64,000 nucleotides of DNA. Origin: Mycobacterium sp. PS03-16. GTDB taxonomy: Bacteria > Actinomycetota > Actinomycetes > Mycobacteriales > Mycobacteriaceae. Positions within the stretch are counted from its first letter, which is position 1. Every line of letters begins with the position of its first letter. The stretch is taken from NCBI RefSeq assembly GCF_004570325.1, contig NZ_SPQO01000001.1, positions 248,001 to 312,000 of the forward strand, read 5' to 3'. Of this stretch, positions 34,014 to 44,700 are shown piece after piece. The notes beneath the pieces were generated by a model that was not told the DNA's origin, ran no database searches, and saw nothing but the letters and a program-made list of their open reading frames with translations. Made by a program: the position numbers and the translations under genes.

Positions 34014-35384
34014 GTGGCCAAGGCCTACTTCATCGGGGGCGGATCGTATTCGAGGTACGACACCGCCGCGGACAAGATCGACGCCGGGTACCCCAAACCG
34101 ATTGCCAACGGTTGGGCCGGGATCGATCGAACGGCTTTCGCCGGTGGCTGGGACAGTGCGGTGGATCTGGGCACCGGGAAGCTCTATGTGTTCCTCGGCG
34201 GCGAGTATCTTCGGATCGATCAGGCGACCAATTCGGTGGACTCCGGATATCCCCGGCCGATCGCGGGCAACTGGCCGGGGATGGCGGAGGCCGGGTTCGG
34301 TGACACCATCCAGGCAGCGCTCAACTGGGGCAACGGCAAGGCCTACTTCTTCCGCGGCGACGCCTACGTGCAGTACGACATCGCCTCGGACTCGGTCGAC
34401 GCGGGCTACCCCGCGTCGATCGCCGCCGACTGGCCGGGTTTCGCGGAGACGGGTTTCGGGGACAACATCGACGCGGCGATCCTGTGGGACAACGGCAACG
34501 CGTACTTCTTCAAGGGCGACCAGTACGTGCGGTACGTGGTCGGCAGCGGTGTGGCAGAGGGTTATCCGCTGCGCACGGGCGATTACTGGCCGGGATTCGA
34601 TGCCGCAGGCCTGGCCGGCCACATCGACACGGCGTGGCTCAAGCTCACCGGCGGGGGCGGGGGCAGCAGTGGCGGCGGCGGAGGACATACCGCGGTCACC
34701 GGGCTGGTGCCCGGCGATCACGTGTGGTTCTGGAACGGCAATATCTCCAAGGCGCAGGACATCCCGCGCTTCGACTGGTTCGACGGGCTCAACGGGATCC
34801 GCCTCAATCCGCACGATCCGACCGACTACGGCGGGCACGGCAAGGAGATCCACAACTTCGTCGTGCACGCCAACGGGATGATCCGGCGCGGTCAACCCCA
34901 CATGATGGGCTTCGCGGGCACCTTCGCCTGGCTGGACAACAATCCGGGCAACATCACCGGTGTCCACAACGGGACGAACTGGGGCCAGTACCCGAACAAG
35001 TTCAACTGGCACAGCTTCCTCGTGTTCCCCACCGAAGAGGCGGGCCGTGACGCGATCCGCCGGGTGCTTCTGGAAGGCGGATACCCGGCGAAGACCAAGG
35101 GCGCCAAACAGTGGCCCGCGGGCCGATACCGCGACCTCGGCATCACCGAGGCGTTCCACCGGTGGGCGCCCGCCGGTGACGGCAACAACAAGCCCGATAT
35201 CTACGGCGCGAAAGCCGCTCAGGCCGCCGGTGTTTCGGAGGCCACCGCGATCGGCACGCTCAGCCCGGAGCAGATGAGCGCCGTGCAGGATGCGGTCAAA
35301 GACATGGAGGGCTGGGTTCCCGGTGACGAGTGGCATCGCGACGACCCGCGGGTACCCGCGCAAGTTCGCGCGGCCCTGGCGTAG
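34014..35384 (+). CDS. Hemopexin-propeller/lysozyme-like fusion protein
   Basis: This 456-aa protein has three parts. Residues 1-212 contain four hemopexin-type blades, each with an aromatic YFxxGxxYxRYD-like strand (AKAYFIGGGSYSRYD, KLYVFLGGEYLRID, KAYFFRGDAYVQYD, NAYFFKGDQYVRYV) and a GYP plus WPG spacer. A Gly-rich linker follows at 213-225. The C-terminal part (about 300-435: WLDNNPGNITG, LVFPTEEAGRDAIRRVLLEGG, ITEAFHRWAP) resembles the structural protein P5-type lysozyme-like domain used by phages. No signal peptide is visible. The start is GTG 34014 after CTGGGGG. It is the first gene of the seven-gene operon and could bind a surface ligand and cut peptidoglycan. Confidence 0.75.
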   Translation: MAKAYFIGGGSYSRYDTAADKIDAGYPKPIANGWAGIDRTAFAGGWDSAVDLGTGKLYVFLGGEYLRIDQATNSVDSGYPRPIAGNWPGMAEAGFGDTIQAALNWGNGKAYFFRGDAYVQYDIASDSVDAGYPASIAADWPGFAETGFGDNIDAAILWDNGNAYFFKGDQYVRYVVGSGVAEGYPLRTGDYWPGFDAAGLAGHIDTAWLKLTGGGGGSSGGGGGHTAVTGLVPGDHVWFWNGNISKAQDIPRFDWFDGLNGIRLNPHDPTDYGGHGKEIHNFVVHANGMIRRGQPHMMGFAGTFAWLDNNPGNITGVHNGTNWGQYPNKFNWHSFLVFPTEEAGRDAIRRVLLEGGYPAKTKGAKQWPAGRYRDLGITEAFHRWAPAGDGNNKPDIYGAKAAQAAGVSEATAIGTLSPEQMSAVQDAVKDMEGWVPGDEWHRDDPRVPAQVRAALA

Positions 35385-35393
35385 GAGGCGACG

Positions 35394-35936
35394 ATGGGTG
35401 CTCCGTTCGCGTTGGACATGAACGGTGTCTTCGATGTGGGCGGGTTCACCGCCGCGCTAGGCGGCCCGGGTGAGGGTGGCCACGCCGCACAGCACGAGTG
35501 GTACAACCACTTCGGAATGGACCTCGGCGCGGACCCCGGCACCGTCGTGTTCGCGGCGTTCGACGCCCACATCACGAGGTTCAATCCGCACAATCCGGCC
35601 CAGGACGGTACGGAGATGAACCGGTCCTACGGTGCCCAGCTGTTCATGCGCGCCCACAACGATCAGATGGGCGCGTTCTACACCCACATCAGCGATACCC
35701 CACCCGGACTCGCAATCGGATCCCACGTGTCCCGGGGCGACGTGCTCGGCACGGTGTACGAGTTCGGCGGCATCTCGCCCCATGTCCACATGGCGTTCGT
35801 CGAGATCGTCGGTGCATTGGTCCCCGCCAATTACCGCGGCGTCGACAGCCTCTACACGCTGATGCAGAACATCTCGGTCCGCGACTCCGTCACCGTGAAC
35901 TTCTCCCAGGACGGCTCCCAACCCTGGGTGAGTTGA
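35394..35936 (+). CDS. M23-like (LytM) endopeptidase
   Basis: This 180-aa protein has an M23-type layout: YNHFGMDLGADPGTVVFAAF with His39 and Asp43, YTHI with His98, and SPHVHMAFVE with the HxH pair His130/His132. These match the zinc ligands and catalytic His of LytM peptidases, which cut peptide cross-bridges in peptidoglycan. There is no signal peptide and it is shorter than secreted homologues, consisting of the catalytic domain alone. An AGGAGG ribosome-binding site precedes the ATG, 9 bp after the hemopexin gene. Confidence 0.75.
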   Translation: MGAPFALDMNGVFDVGGFTAALGGPGEGGHAAQHEWYNHFGMDLGADPGTVVFAAFDAHITRFNPHNPAQDGTEMNRSYGAQLFMRAHNDQMGAFYTHISDTPPGLAIGSHVSRGDVLGTVYEFGGISPHVHMAFVEIVGALVPANYRGVDSLYTLMQNISVRDSVTVNFSQDGSQPWVS

Positions 35937-35981
35937 CGGCGCGCGAACGGAATTTCGGTGGCGATGTAGAAGGGGCGACGG

Positions 35982-38927
35982 GTGGCCGACAGCAACGGCA
36001 TGGCACTTCTGCGGTTGCTGCGGCGCACCTTGACCGACCTGCTCACCGAGGCCCTCACCGAACTCCGACAGACGGCGGGTCTGCCGGGACTCGGTCCGGC
36101 CGGACCGGAATGGACGGGTTGCGGTTTCGAGGACCGCCTGCTCGCTCCGATCGCGGCCGGTGCGGGCACGGCCGACCCGGTGACCGCGCGGGTCATCGCC
36201 GCCCTGGGCAGCCTCGCTCGGGTCGGCGGACCGCAGGTGCGGGCTGCCGGACTGTTCGGGTGGGCGCCGGATCCGGCGTCGCCCCCCGAAGACCGGGGAA
36301 TCGCCTGCGCGCTTCGTCTGGCGCCCACCGGGGGCGACTTCGCGGTCGCACTCGCCGTCACGGATGTCGGTTTCCGGCCGGTCATCGACGTGGTGGCCAG
36401 CGGGGACGCCGCGCAGTCGGTGGCGCTGCCGATCGACGGCGCATGGTCCATCCTCGCGGACGGACGCGCGGGCACCCTCCTCGAGATCCGCCTCCCGGAC
36501 TCGGGCGCCGCCACCGTGGTACGCGGATCCGACGGCGCCCACGTCCGCATTTCGTTATCGCACAGCGGGTCCGGACCCGGGCCCGGGCCCGGCGTCGATC
36601 TCGGCCACACCGCGGTCACCGCAACGGTGTCGGTGTCGGGCGGTCTCCCGGCTCTCGCCGGCGGCCTGCAGATCAGCGGTGGTGAGGTGCGCATCGCGCC
36701 GGGTGAGCTGTCGTCGTTGCTGCCCGCGCCGGCGCCAACGCCGCTCGACGTGGGCCTGTCGTTGTCGGGCGTCGATGGCATCGCCATCGCCGGCAGCTCC
36801 ACCCTCGCGGTGCGGCTTCCGACCGGCGCCTCGGTGCCCGGCGTCACCACCGGACCGCTGGATGTCGAGCTGATGCCGGCACCTGACGACGTCAGCGTGC
36901 GTGTCCGGGTCCGGTGTGCGATCGCCCTGGACCTCCCCACCGCTCCCATCCGTCTCGACATCGACGGCAACGGTTTCGAGGTCCCGTTCCGGCTGGGCGG
37001 CGGATCGCTCGGCTTCGATCCGAGCGGACTGCGGAGCAATGTCCCGACCGGGGCAGGGGTCGCACTGTCGCTGCCCGTGGTCAGCGGTGCGGGCCAGCTG
37101 TCGCGGTCCGGTGACGGTTACCGCGGCATGCTGGCCGTGCAGATGCCTCCGCTGGCGGTCAGCGCACTGGGCGCCCTCGACATCCGCACCGGCGCGTTCG
37201 TGGTGGTGCTCGGGGCGGTGTTCCCGCCGCCGGGCGTGCAGATCGGCCTGGGATTCGCGATCACCGGCGTGGGCGGGATCGTCGGCGTCGGCCGGCGTAT
37301 CGACAGGGATGCGCTCACCCGCGCGGTCCAGGACGGCACCGCCGCCTCGCTGCTGTTCCCGACCAACCCGGACGCCGCCGCCCGTGACGTCGTTCCGATG
37401 CTGGACCGCCTCTTCCCACCGTCGCCGGAGTCGGTGATCGTCGGGCCGATGTTCCAGATCAGTTGGGGCGGGCGCCTGCTCACCGGCTCGGTGGCGCTGA
37501 TCGCGGAGCTGCCGGATCCGGTTCGGCTGTCCGTGCTGGGAAAGGTTCTGCTCGCGATACCCGACCCTGCACTCCCGCTGATCAAGTTGCAGATGACGTT
37601 CTTCGGCCAGATCGATCCGGCGGTGCCGAGCCTGTCGATCCTGGCCAGCCTCACCGACTCCACGATGGCGGGCATTCCGATCACCGGTGACATGTTCGTG
37701 CTCGTGCAGGGCGGTCCCGACGCCAACGTCGTCGTCTCGGCCGGCGGCTTCCATCCGCGGTTCACCCGGCCGCCCGGCGTCCCTCCACTCAACCGCATCG
37801 CGATGACGCTGTCCTCGGGTCCGTTCCTCCAACTGCGCTGCAGCGCTTACGTCGCGGTCACGTCCAACACGTTGCAGTTCGGTGCCCTCGCCGAACTGGT
37901 GGCCGAGGTCGCCGGATGCGGACTGCGGGGGCATCTCGGCTTCGACGTGCTGATCCAGTTCTCCCCGTTCCGTTTCGTCGCCGAGATCTCGGCCGCGGTC
38001 GCGGTCGAGGTGTTCGGCGAGACGCTGGTCGGGATCGCGCTGCGGCTGACGCTGGAAGGACCGGGAGGCTGGCGGGCGGTCGGCCGTGGTCGGGTCGACC
38101 TGTTCCTGTTCAGCGCCTCCTTCGACTTCGACGAGGTGTGGGGCGGATCGGCCCCGCAGGCGCCGGCGGCCCCCGACATCGGCGCAATACTGGCCGACGC
38201 GCTGGCCGAACCCGCCGCCTGGCGCGCATATGCGCCGGACCCGGCCGGCCTGCCGGTCCAGCTCACGGCCGCCGCGGGAGCGGCGCTCGCCGACGGGGCG
38301 GTGCTGCACCCGCACGGATCACTCTCGGTGCGGCAGAGTCTCATTCCGCTGGGCATCGACATCGACCGCTGCAACCGCATCCCGATCCCGCCGCAACGTT
38401 GGGACATCGCCAACCCCGTGCTCGGGGACGGTCGGCCCGCCCCGGCCGCCGGTGAGGAGCGTGAACAGTTCGCCCCCGCGGCGTTCGTCACCATGCCCGA
38501 CGACGCTCAACTCAGCCGGCCCGCGTTCGAATACTTCCGCGCCGGAATGAGATTCGTCGCCGGTGAGGTGACGACCGGCGAGGAACGCGGCGCCGAGTTC
38601 GAGTACGAGACCAAGGTCATCTCGCGGCGGTTCCGACTCGGCAGCCGGATCGCCGTCACCGTCGGAAACCTGGTCGAGGCGGTCGAATCGGTGTCGGGCG
38701 CCGCCTTCGACGACCCGCGCTGGTGGCGCACCGCGAGGACCGCGGTGACGGTCACCGACACGCCCGCCTACGCCGTGGTTGACGCCTGGTCGTTCAGCGA
38801 GGCCTCCGACGTCGCCCCGGTGTCGCGCAACACGACCGAACTGCACCAGGCGGTCACCGCCGCGCGGCTCGCCGATCCTCGCCGCCGCGTCGAGGTGGCC
38901 GAGGCATGGGAGGTGGCGGGACTGTGA
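35982..38927 (+). CDS. DUF6603 protein
   Basis: This 981-aa protein is almost wholly beta strand in appearance. From about residue 405 it has the DUF6603 pattern: VFPPPGVQIGLGFAITGVGG, the Gly/Arg turn GVGRRIDRDALTRAV, LLFPTNPDA, and GPMFQISWGG. The many alternating hydrophobic strands (SLSGVDGIAIAGSSTLAVRL, VRVRVRCAIALDLP) suggest a large beta-solenoid or lipid-transfer-like scaffold; function is unknown. GTG start at 35982. It is followed by a GTGA overlap with the next gene. Confidence 0.75.
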   Translation: MADSNGMALLRLLRRTLTDLLTEALTELRQTAGLPGLGPAGPEWTGCGFEDRLLAPIAAGAGTADPVTARVIAALGSLARVGGPQVRAAGLFGWAPDPASPPEDRGIACALRLAPTGGDFAVALAVTDVGFRPVIDVVASGDAAQSVALPIDGAWSILADGRAGTLLEIRLPDSGAATVVRGSDGAHVRISLSHSGSGPGPGPGVDLGHTAVTATVSVSGGLPALAGGLQISGGEVRIAPGELSSLLPAPAPTPLDVGLSLSGVDGIAIAGSSTLAVRLPTGASVPGVTTGPLDVELMPAPDDVSVRVRVRCAIALDLPTAPIRLDIDGNGFEVPFRLGGGSLGFDPSGLRSNVPTGAGVALSLPVVSGAGQLSRSGDGYRGMLAVQMPPLAVSALGALDIRTGAFVVVLGAVFPPPGVQIGLGFAITGVGGIVGVGRRIDRDALTRAVQDGTAASLLFPTNPDAAARDVVPMLDRLFPPSPESVIVGPMFQISWGGRLLTGSVALIAELPDPVRLSVLGKVLLAIPDPALPLIKLQMTFFGQIDPAVPSLSILASLTDSTMAGIPITGDMFVLVQGGPDANVVVSAGGFHPRFTRPPGVPPLNRIAMTLSSGPFLQLRCSAYVAVTSNTLQFGALAELVAEVAGCGLRGHLGFDVLIQFSPFRFVAEISAAVAVEVFGETLVGIALRLTLEGPGGWRAVGRGRVDLFLFSASFDFDEVWGGSAPQAPAAPDIGAILADALAEPAAWRAYAPDPAGLPVQLTAAAGAALADGAVLHPHGSLSVRQSLIPLGIDIDRCNRIPIPPQRWDIANPVLGDGRPAPAAGEEREQFAPAAFVTMPDDAQLSRPAFEYFRAGMRFVAGEVTTGEERGAEFEYETKVISRRFRLGSRIAVTVGNLVEAVESVSGAAFDDPRWWRTARTAVTVTDTPAYAVVDAWSFSEASDVAPVSRNTTELHQAVTAARLADPRRRVEVAEAWEVAGL

Positions 38928-41725
38928 CCACCATCAGGTTCTCCTCGTGGGCGCAGACCGCGGTCGGCCGGGCCGTCGTCACCGAAGACGCCCCGGGCGG
39001 GCTGCCCGCCGCCGGGTTCACTCCGGGCATCGACGTCATCGCCCCCGACGGCACCGCCACGACGCTGCGCATCCCGGCGCCGATGTCGATGCTCGGTCCC
39101 GAGAGCGTCGCCGGCCTCGACGGCCGGGCGGTGGTGCGCACCGATCCGCCCGCGGGGGCCGCCGACGTCGAGGACAACTACCTGGTGTCGGTGGATCTGC
39201 GGCCCGTTGAGCTGCCGTGGATGTTCACCCCGGCCAAGCCGAGGGACGGACGACTACGGCCGTGGATCGTGCTCGTCGTCGTCGAGACGGTCTCCAGCAC
39301 ACTGGTCACCGGTGACCCGGTGCCGACGCTCAGCGTCGACGTCGGTCAACTACCCGATTTGGCCGATTCGTGGGGCTGGGCGCACGTGCAACGCGCCGAC
39401 GATCCGGCCGAGCAGGTGGCAAGGCTGCTGTGTCCGCGCCGGCTGCGGGAGTCCACCCGGTACCGCGCCTGCATCGTGCCCGCGTTCGGGTACCTACCGG
39501 CCATGCGGTCGTATTCTCCTGCGTGGCTGGCCGACCAGATCACGCCGGTCAACCTGCCGGTCTACTACTCATGGGAATTCGGCACCGGTCTGAGCGGAGA
39601 CTTCGAGCATCTCGTGCGCCGGCTGGGCCCGGCCCCGAAGGAGCGCACCGCGACGCTCGGAACGGTGTCGGTCGACGTGCACCGACCGTGGGTCAGCGAC
39701 GCGCCCTTAGCGGGTGCGCCGCAGCCGGCGCCCTACCCCGTGCCGGGTGCGCTGGGTCAGCTCGACCTGGACGGGCCGCCCGCATCCGTACTCGACCAGT
39801 CGGTGACCGCTGACTTCACCACGCGGATCACCGCACAGTGCAACGCCGCCGCCGGTTTGCTCGACGAGCAGCAGGGTGACGCCCCTGTCGCGGTCGCCCC
39901 GCCGATCTACGGCGGCCGCCACGTCCTCGCCGAGGAAATCGGGCCCGCCGCCCCCGGCGCGGAGTGGCTCTCGACGCTGAACACCGCGATACCGACGCGG
40001 ATCGCCGCGGGACTGGGCGCCGAGTATGTCCGCCTCAACCAGGAATCGCTGATGGCGCGGGCCTGGGAGCAGGCCGGAGCCATCCGCGAGGCGAACCGCC
40101 GGCGCGCGCTCGGCCAACTCGTCGAGGGTGTCACCACCGCCCTACACGACAAGCACATCGCCAATCTCGCGCTCGGAGAGGCGATGTCCGTCGCCGCACC
40201 GGCCGCATCCCGAGTCCGGCCGTGGGGTGCGCCGGGGCCGCCGCTGGCGACGGCGATCGAGGTCAGCGTGATGCCGACCGGCGCGGCGTCCACCGCCTTC
40301 GCCCGAATCATGCGCGCCGGAGGAACCATCGCCCGGGCGACGTCGACACGGTCGGTGTCCATCATCGAACGAGCCATCTCCGGTGCGGTGCCGGTGCCGG
40401 CGATGCGCCCGACACCGCCGTTCACCGTGTCCGAAACGCGGGCCGAGACCGCCCCCGTGACGAAGGCCGCGCTGATCGCCCAGCACGCGGTCATCGCGGC
40501 GACCGAACTGCGGCGCCTGCAGGCAATCTCCGACGTCGCCCGCCTCAGCGGACTCGCCGCCGAGGCGGACACGCTCACCTCGACGCTGGCCGGCGCGGGT
40601 ATCGACGCCGCCGTGATCCGCCGCCGCGGTGGGGTGACGCTGCGCACGATGATCGCCCCGCACCTCAATGAGGTGACCGCCGGGATGGCCGGCGCGAAGG
40701 TGCATCTCACCCGGACGAACCGGGTGGGTGCGGCGGTCACCGACATCGGTGTGCAACTCGACGTCGACGCGCTGCGGGACACGCTGCTCACCGCCCTGAC
40801 GCCCGGAGACCGCATCGCCCGCGCGGTGGCCGCCCGGATCAGTCTGCCGGAACGGATGGGGCCGGCCGTCTCTCTCAGCCCGGTGCTCGACCATCCGACG
40901 TTCCCTGCGCCGATGGCGCTGGCGCTGCGGGATTTCGCGCCGGACTGGTTCCTGCCAGGGATCGCGGACTTCCCCGCCGAGTCGGTGACGCTACTCGGGG
41001 TCAACAACGCCTTCATCGAGTCGTTCATGGTCGGGCTGGCGCACGAGTTCAACCGCGAACTGCTGTGGCGGGAGTATCCGACAGACATGCGCGGCACCGC
41101 TTTTCGGCGCTTCTGGCCCACACCCGGCGACGGGGCGGACATCGCGGGGATCCACGAGTGGACCGGACCCCTGGGCAGCCACCTGACGGTGGGGCAGGAC
41201 ACGATCGCGGTGCTGCTGGTGCGCGGCACGGTGGTGCGCCGGTTCCCGGCCATGGTGGTGGCCGCGGCGCCCGCACTCAGCGGCGTGGCCGGCGATCAAC
41301 CGGTCGCCAACGACGACACCTCCTCCTGGCGGGCGCCGCTGTTCGCGCTCCCCATCGACGAGCAGACCATGGCGTACGCGTTCCAGATCCCGCCCGCCGA
41401 GCTGCGCGCGCTGCCCACCCCGGCGCAAGCCGGCTGGTTCTTCGCGTTCCAGGAGAACTCCACGCGGATGCGGTTCGGATTCGACCTCGGTGACGGGGCC
41501 GGCGCCGATCCGCCGTACACGACATGGGACGACCTGACGTGGACCCGGGTACTGACAGCGCACCCCGACGGGGCCCGGATGTTCGCCCGGGCCGACGCCG
41601 CGCTCGCCGCGCCCGAGCAACCCGGTGACAGGCAATGGAACCGGGACTCGACCGACATCGCCAGAATCGCCCTGCAGAAACCATTTCGGATGTTGATCCA
41701 CGCCTCCGAACTCGTGGGCCGCTGA
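38924..41725 (+). CDS. Uncharacterised 933-aa protein of the giant-gene operon
   Basis: This protein starts at GTG 38924, overlapping the previous stop (GTGA), and ends sharing one base with the next start (TGATG). Residues of note are PWMFTPAKPRDGRLRPWIVL at about 95-115, VYYSWEFGTGLSGDFEHLVR near 212, and RELLWREYPTDMRGTAFRRF near 707. The last is a dense aromatic/charged motif that looks strongly constrained. The middle is Ala-rich and helical. There is no signal peptide, membrane segment or nucleotide-binding motif. I know no function; I believe similar WREYPTD proteins occur as hypotheticals in other bacteria, but could not check. Confidence 0.7.
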   Translation: MTTIRFSSWAQTAVGRAVVTEDAPGGLPAAGFTPGIDVIAPDGTATTLRIPAPMSMLGPESVAGLDGRAVVRTDPPAGAADVEDNYLVSVDLRPVELPWMFTPAKPRDGRLRPWIVLVVVETVSSTLVTGDPVPTLSVDVGQLPDLADSWGWAHVQRADDPAEQVARLLCPRRLRESTRYRACIVPAFGYLPAMRSYSPAWLADQITPVNLPVYYSWEFGTGLSGDFEHLVRRLGPAPKERTATLGTVSVDVHRPWVSDAPLAGAPQPAPYPVPGALGQLDLDGPPASVLDQSVTADFTTRITAQCNAAAGLLDEQQGDAPVAVAPPIYGGRHVLAEEIGPAAPGAEWLSTLNTAIPTRIAAGLGAEYVRLNQESLMARAWEQAGAIREANRRRALGQLVEGVTTALHDKHIANLALGEAMSVAAPAASRVRPWGAPGPPLATAIEVSVMPTGAASTAFARIMRAGGTIARATSTRSVSIIERAISGAVPVPAMRPTPPFTVSETRAETAPVTKAALIAQHAVIAATELRRLQAISDVARLSGLAAEADTLTSTLAGAGIDAAVIRRRGGVTLRTMIAPHLNEVTAGMAGAKVHLTRTNRVGAAVTDIGVQLDVDALRDTLLTALTPGDRIARAVAARISLPERMGPAVSLSPVLDHPTFPAPMALALRDFAPDWFLPGIADFPAESVTLLGVNNAFIESFMVGLAHEFNRELLWREYPTDMRGTAFRRFWPTPGDGADIAGIHEWTGPLGSHLTVGQDTIAVLLVRGTVVRRFPAMVVAAAPALSGVAGDQPVANDDTSSWRAPLFALPIDEQTMAYAFQIPPAELRALPTPAQAGWFFAFQENSTRMRFGFDLGDGAGADPPYTTWDDLTWTRVLTAHPDGARMFARADAALAAPEQPGDRQWNRDSTDIARIALQKPFRMLIHASELVGR

Positions 41726-44700
41726 TGGCCGCGCACACCGGCGTCGCGGCACAACGCCGGGCCATCCGCGCAGCCCGCCTGGAACGGGAGGCCGCCTGGC
41801 GCGAGGTCTACAACAGCACAGCGCACGCCGACGACATCCACGAGCGCACCCGCACGATGCGCGACGACTACGCGGCCTCCGTGTTCGGGCAGCCCTTCGT
41901 CGAGGCACGCACGCAAGCCGAGAACCGCAGATCCAATGCCCGCGACCGCGCGGAGGCGGCCGAGCGGCGGGTGGAGGAGGTCGACGCTGCCTGGGACGCG
42001 GAGACCGCCGCCGACCCGCTGTGGCCCGACCGCGGTGACCTGCCGCTGGTCTTGCTGCCGGTACGCCTGGAGACGCTGTACCGGCCGGCAGAATCCGGCG
42101 GCGCGGAGCTGTGGATCCGGGTGTACCCCGACGACATTCACATCGACAGCCACGAGACCGCGCTCACCGCCGCCGAACGAGCCCTGGCACAACGGTATCT
42201 GGAGGTGGTCGGGGCACCCGGAGTCACCGACGACGCACGCGCCACCGCCTGGGCCGAGGTGGTGGCCGGCGTCGGCGCGGACCGCGGGCTGTGGGCGGTG
42301 GAGTGTCTGAGGTCGGGCGCCGACGGCGGAGCGAAGGATGCGACGTGGAGCCGCGCGCCGATGGCGCGGATGATGCCGGACCACTTCACGTTCTCGGGAT
42401 ACCGCAGCGGCCGGTTGATGTGGCGCGTCGACGGCGCCCCCGTACCGGCGCAACTGCCCGCCGGCTTCGCCCCGCCGGGAATCGACCAGGACGACGGCGA
42501 GGTCACATCCGGTCGCGTCCGCTGGCAGCGGGCCAGCCGGTGGCTGGTCGACTTCGACACCGCCGTCGACGCCGGGATGGCGGTCCGGGTACCGCTCCAC
42601 GACCCGGACCTCCACTACGACCTGGTGACAGTGGTCGGTACGGGCTCCGCCGACCCCGACACCGCCGCCCGCGAGATGGGCGCCCTGCTCACCGCGCACA
42701 GCTACACCACCGGGCTGTCGGTACTGCCCGCCGGAACACCGACGAACAACACTCCCGCCAGCAGATCGGGGTGGCACTCCCGGCCCGCACCGCGCAGCCC
42801 CGATGATGTCGCCGCCGCGCGCACCGCCGCGGCGGCCGAATCGGCATCGCAACGCATCGCTCATGCGCTCGGCATCGACCCCGCGGCGACTTCGGCGGCG
42901 GTGGAGGGCGGCGCCGGAGACCACGACGACCTCGCCGCCACCGCGCAGCGCTTCATGGCCGGCCTACTGGGCAACCTCTCGGTGGACTGGATGCCGTTGG
43001 GCTCGGATCTGACCGGAGTGTCGACCGACCTGAGTTTCCTCGCCGAACACTTCACCTCATACGTGCGCAGCCGCGGACCGCTACCCGTCCTGCGGATCGG
43101 GAGACAGCCGTACGGCCTTCTGCCCATCACGCCGACCGACCTCTGGCGTGGCGACGACGTCCACGAAGCGATCGTGTACATCGCGTCGTCGATACTGTCG
43201 TACTTCAAGGAGAACGTGCACCGGGCGCAGCGGGTGGGCGCAGGACCGGATCAGGATGCGGCGATCCTCGACCTGCTCAGCCGTCGCCCGGCGTCCACCC
43301 GGATCCGCTACATCGCGGACCTGAAGATCGACTCCTTCTCGCGGATGTTCATGGTGCACCCCCCGGCAACCTTCGGAATGGCCATGGCCGACATGAACAT
43401 TCCGTTCTCGGCGCGCGGTCCCGTCGGTATGGCGCCGCCCGGCTTCGACTTCGCGGCGGCGGTGCAGCCGACCCCGGAACTGCTCGAATTGGTGAACAGC
43501 CGACCGCTGCATGCGTATGCGGAGGTGGTGCACGAGACGCAGGCGTTCGTGGCGGGCCTGCCACCCGAAGGGCAGGGGGAATGGCCGCCGGAGTTGATCG
43601 CCAAGATGCAGGCGGTGAATGCCTCGGCGGCGCAGCTGGATCCGTCGACCAGCGGCCTGTTCTACCAGCTCGGCTTCCCGCTGTTCCGCACCCTGTGGTG
43701 GCTGTCGCTGCTGTACCGGTTCCCGTCGGGGATGCCTGAGGACCACGCCGCCCGGCCGGCGGCGCTGGCGCTGCAGCAGGCGACCGTCGCCGCGCTGGAG
43801 CTCGAAGCGATCGCCGGGCAGCGTCTGGCCGATCTCGAGCGGGCGCTGTGCGAAAGCCTGGACACCGTGACGCACCGCGTCGACGCATGGGCCACCTCGA
43901 TGGCCACCGCGCGGCTGGCCCGTATCCGCGACGACAACCCGACCGGGCTCCGCGCCGGCGCGTACGGCTGGGTCACCGACCTGCAACCGCTGCCGCCCGG
44001 CCGCCGGTCTGCCCGCGACGGCTACCTCGTCGCCCCGTCGTTGCACCACGCCACCACCGCGGCCGTGCTGCGGGCGGGATGCCTGGCCCACTCGGATCCG
44101 TCGGCCTTCGCGGTGAACCTGACCTCGACGCGGGTGCGCACGGCACTGCGCACCCTGGAAGGCATCGAGCGGGGACAGACACTGGACTATCTGTTGGGTT
44201 ATCGCTTCGAGCGGGGACTGCACGACCGGCAACTCGATCACCTCATTCCGGCATTCCGCCGGCACTACCCGGTGACGCCCCGCGCCGATACGGATGTCGA
44301 TGCCACCGCCACCGCCGCCGTGGCCGCCCGCCACGTCGTCGACGGTCTGGCCCTCAGCCGCGACCGGGCCCTGTTCGATGCAGGCAATCCCACCGTCGCG
44401 GTCGGCGCCGACCTGATCGCGGTGACCGAGTTGATCGACGACGTGGCCGACACCTTCGACGCCGTCGGCGATCTCCTTCTCGCCGAGAGCGTGCACCAGA
44501 TCGTCGGAGGCAACCCGCTGCGCGCCGGTCTGGCCGCCGATATGGGCACCACCGGTCTGCTGCCCGCCGACTACCAGGTCATCTCCACTCCGCGCAGCGC
44601 CGACACCGTCTCCTACGCGGTGGGCGCCGCGCTCACCGACGAACTCGACCCGGCGAGCCGATGGGACGGCGGCAACGGGCTGGCCCGACTGGAACCCGCC

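Noticed and set aside
36555..38315. 586-codon minus-strand frame opposite the DUF6603 gene
   Set aside because: The product is low-complexity Arg/Asp/His-rich and the opposite strand has consistent family motifs and tight operon junctions.
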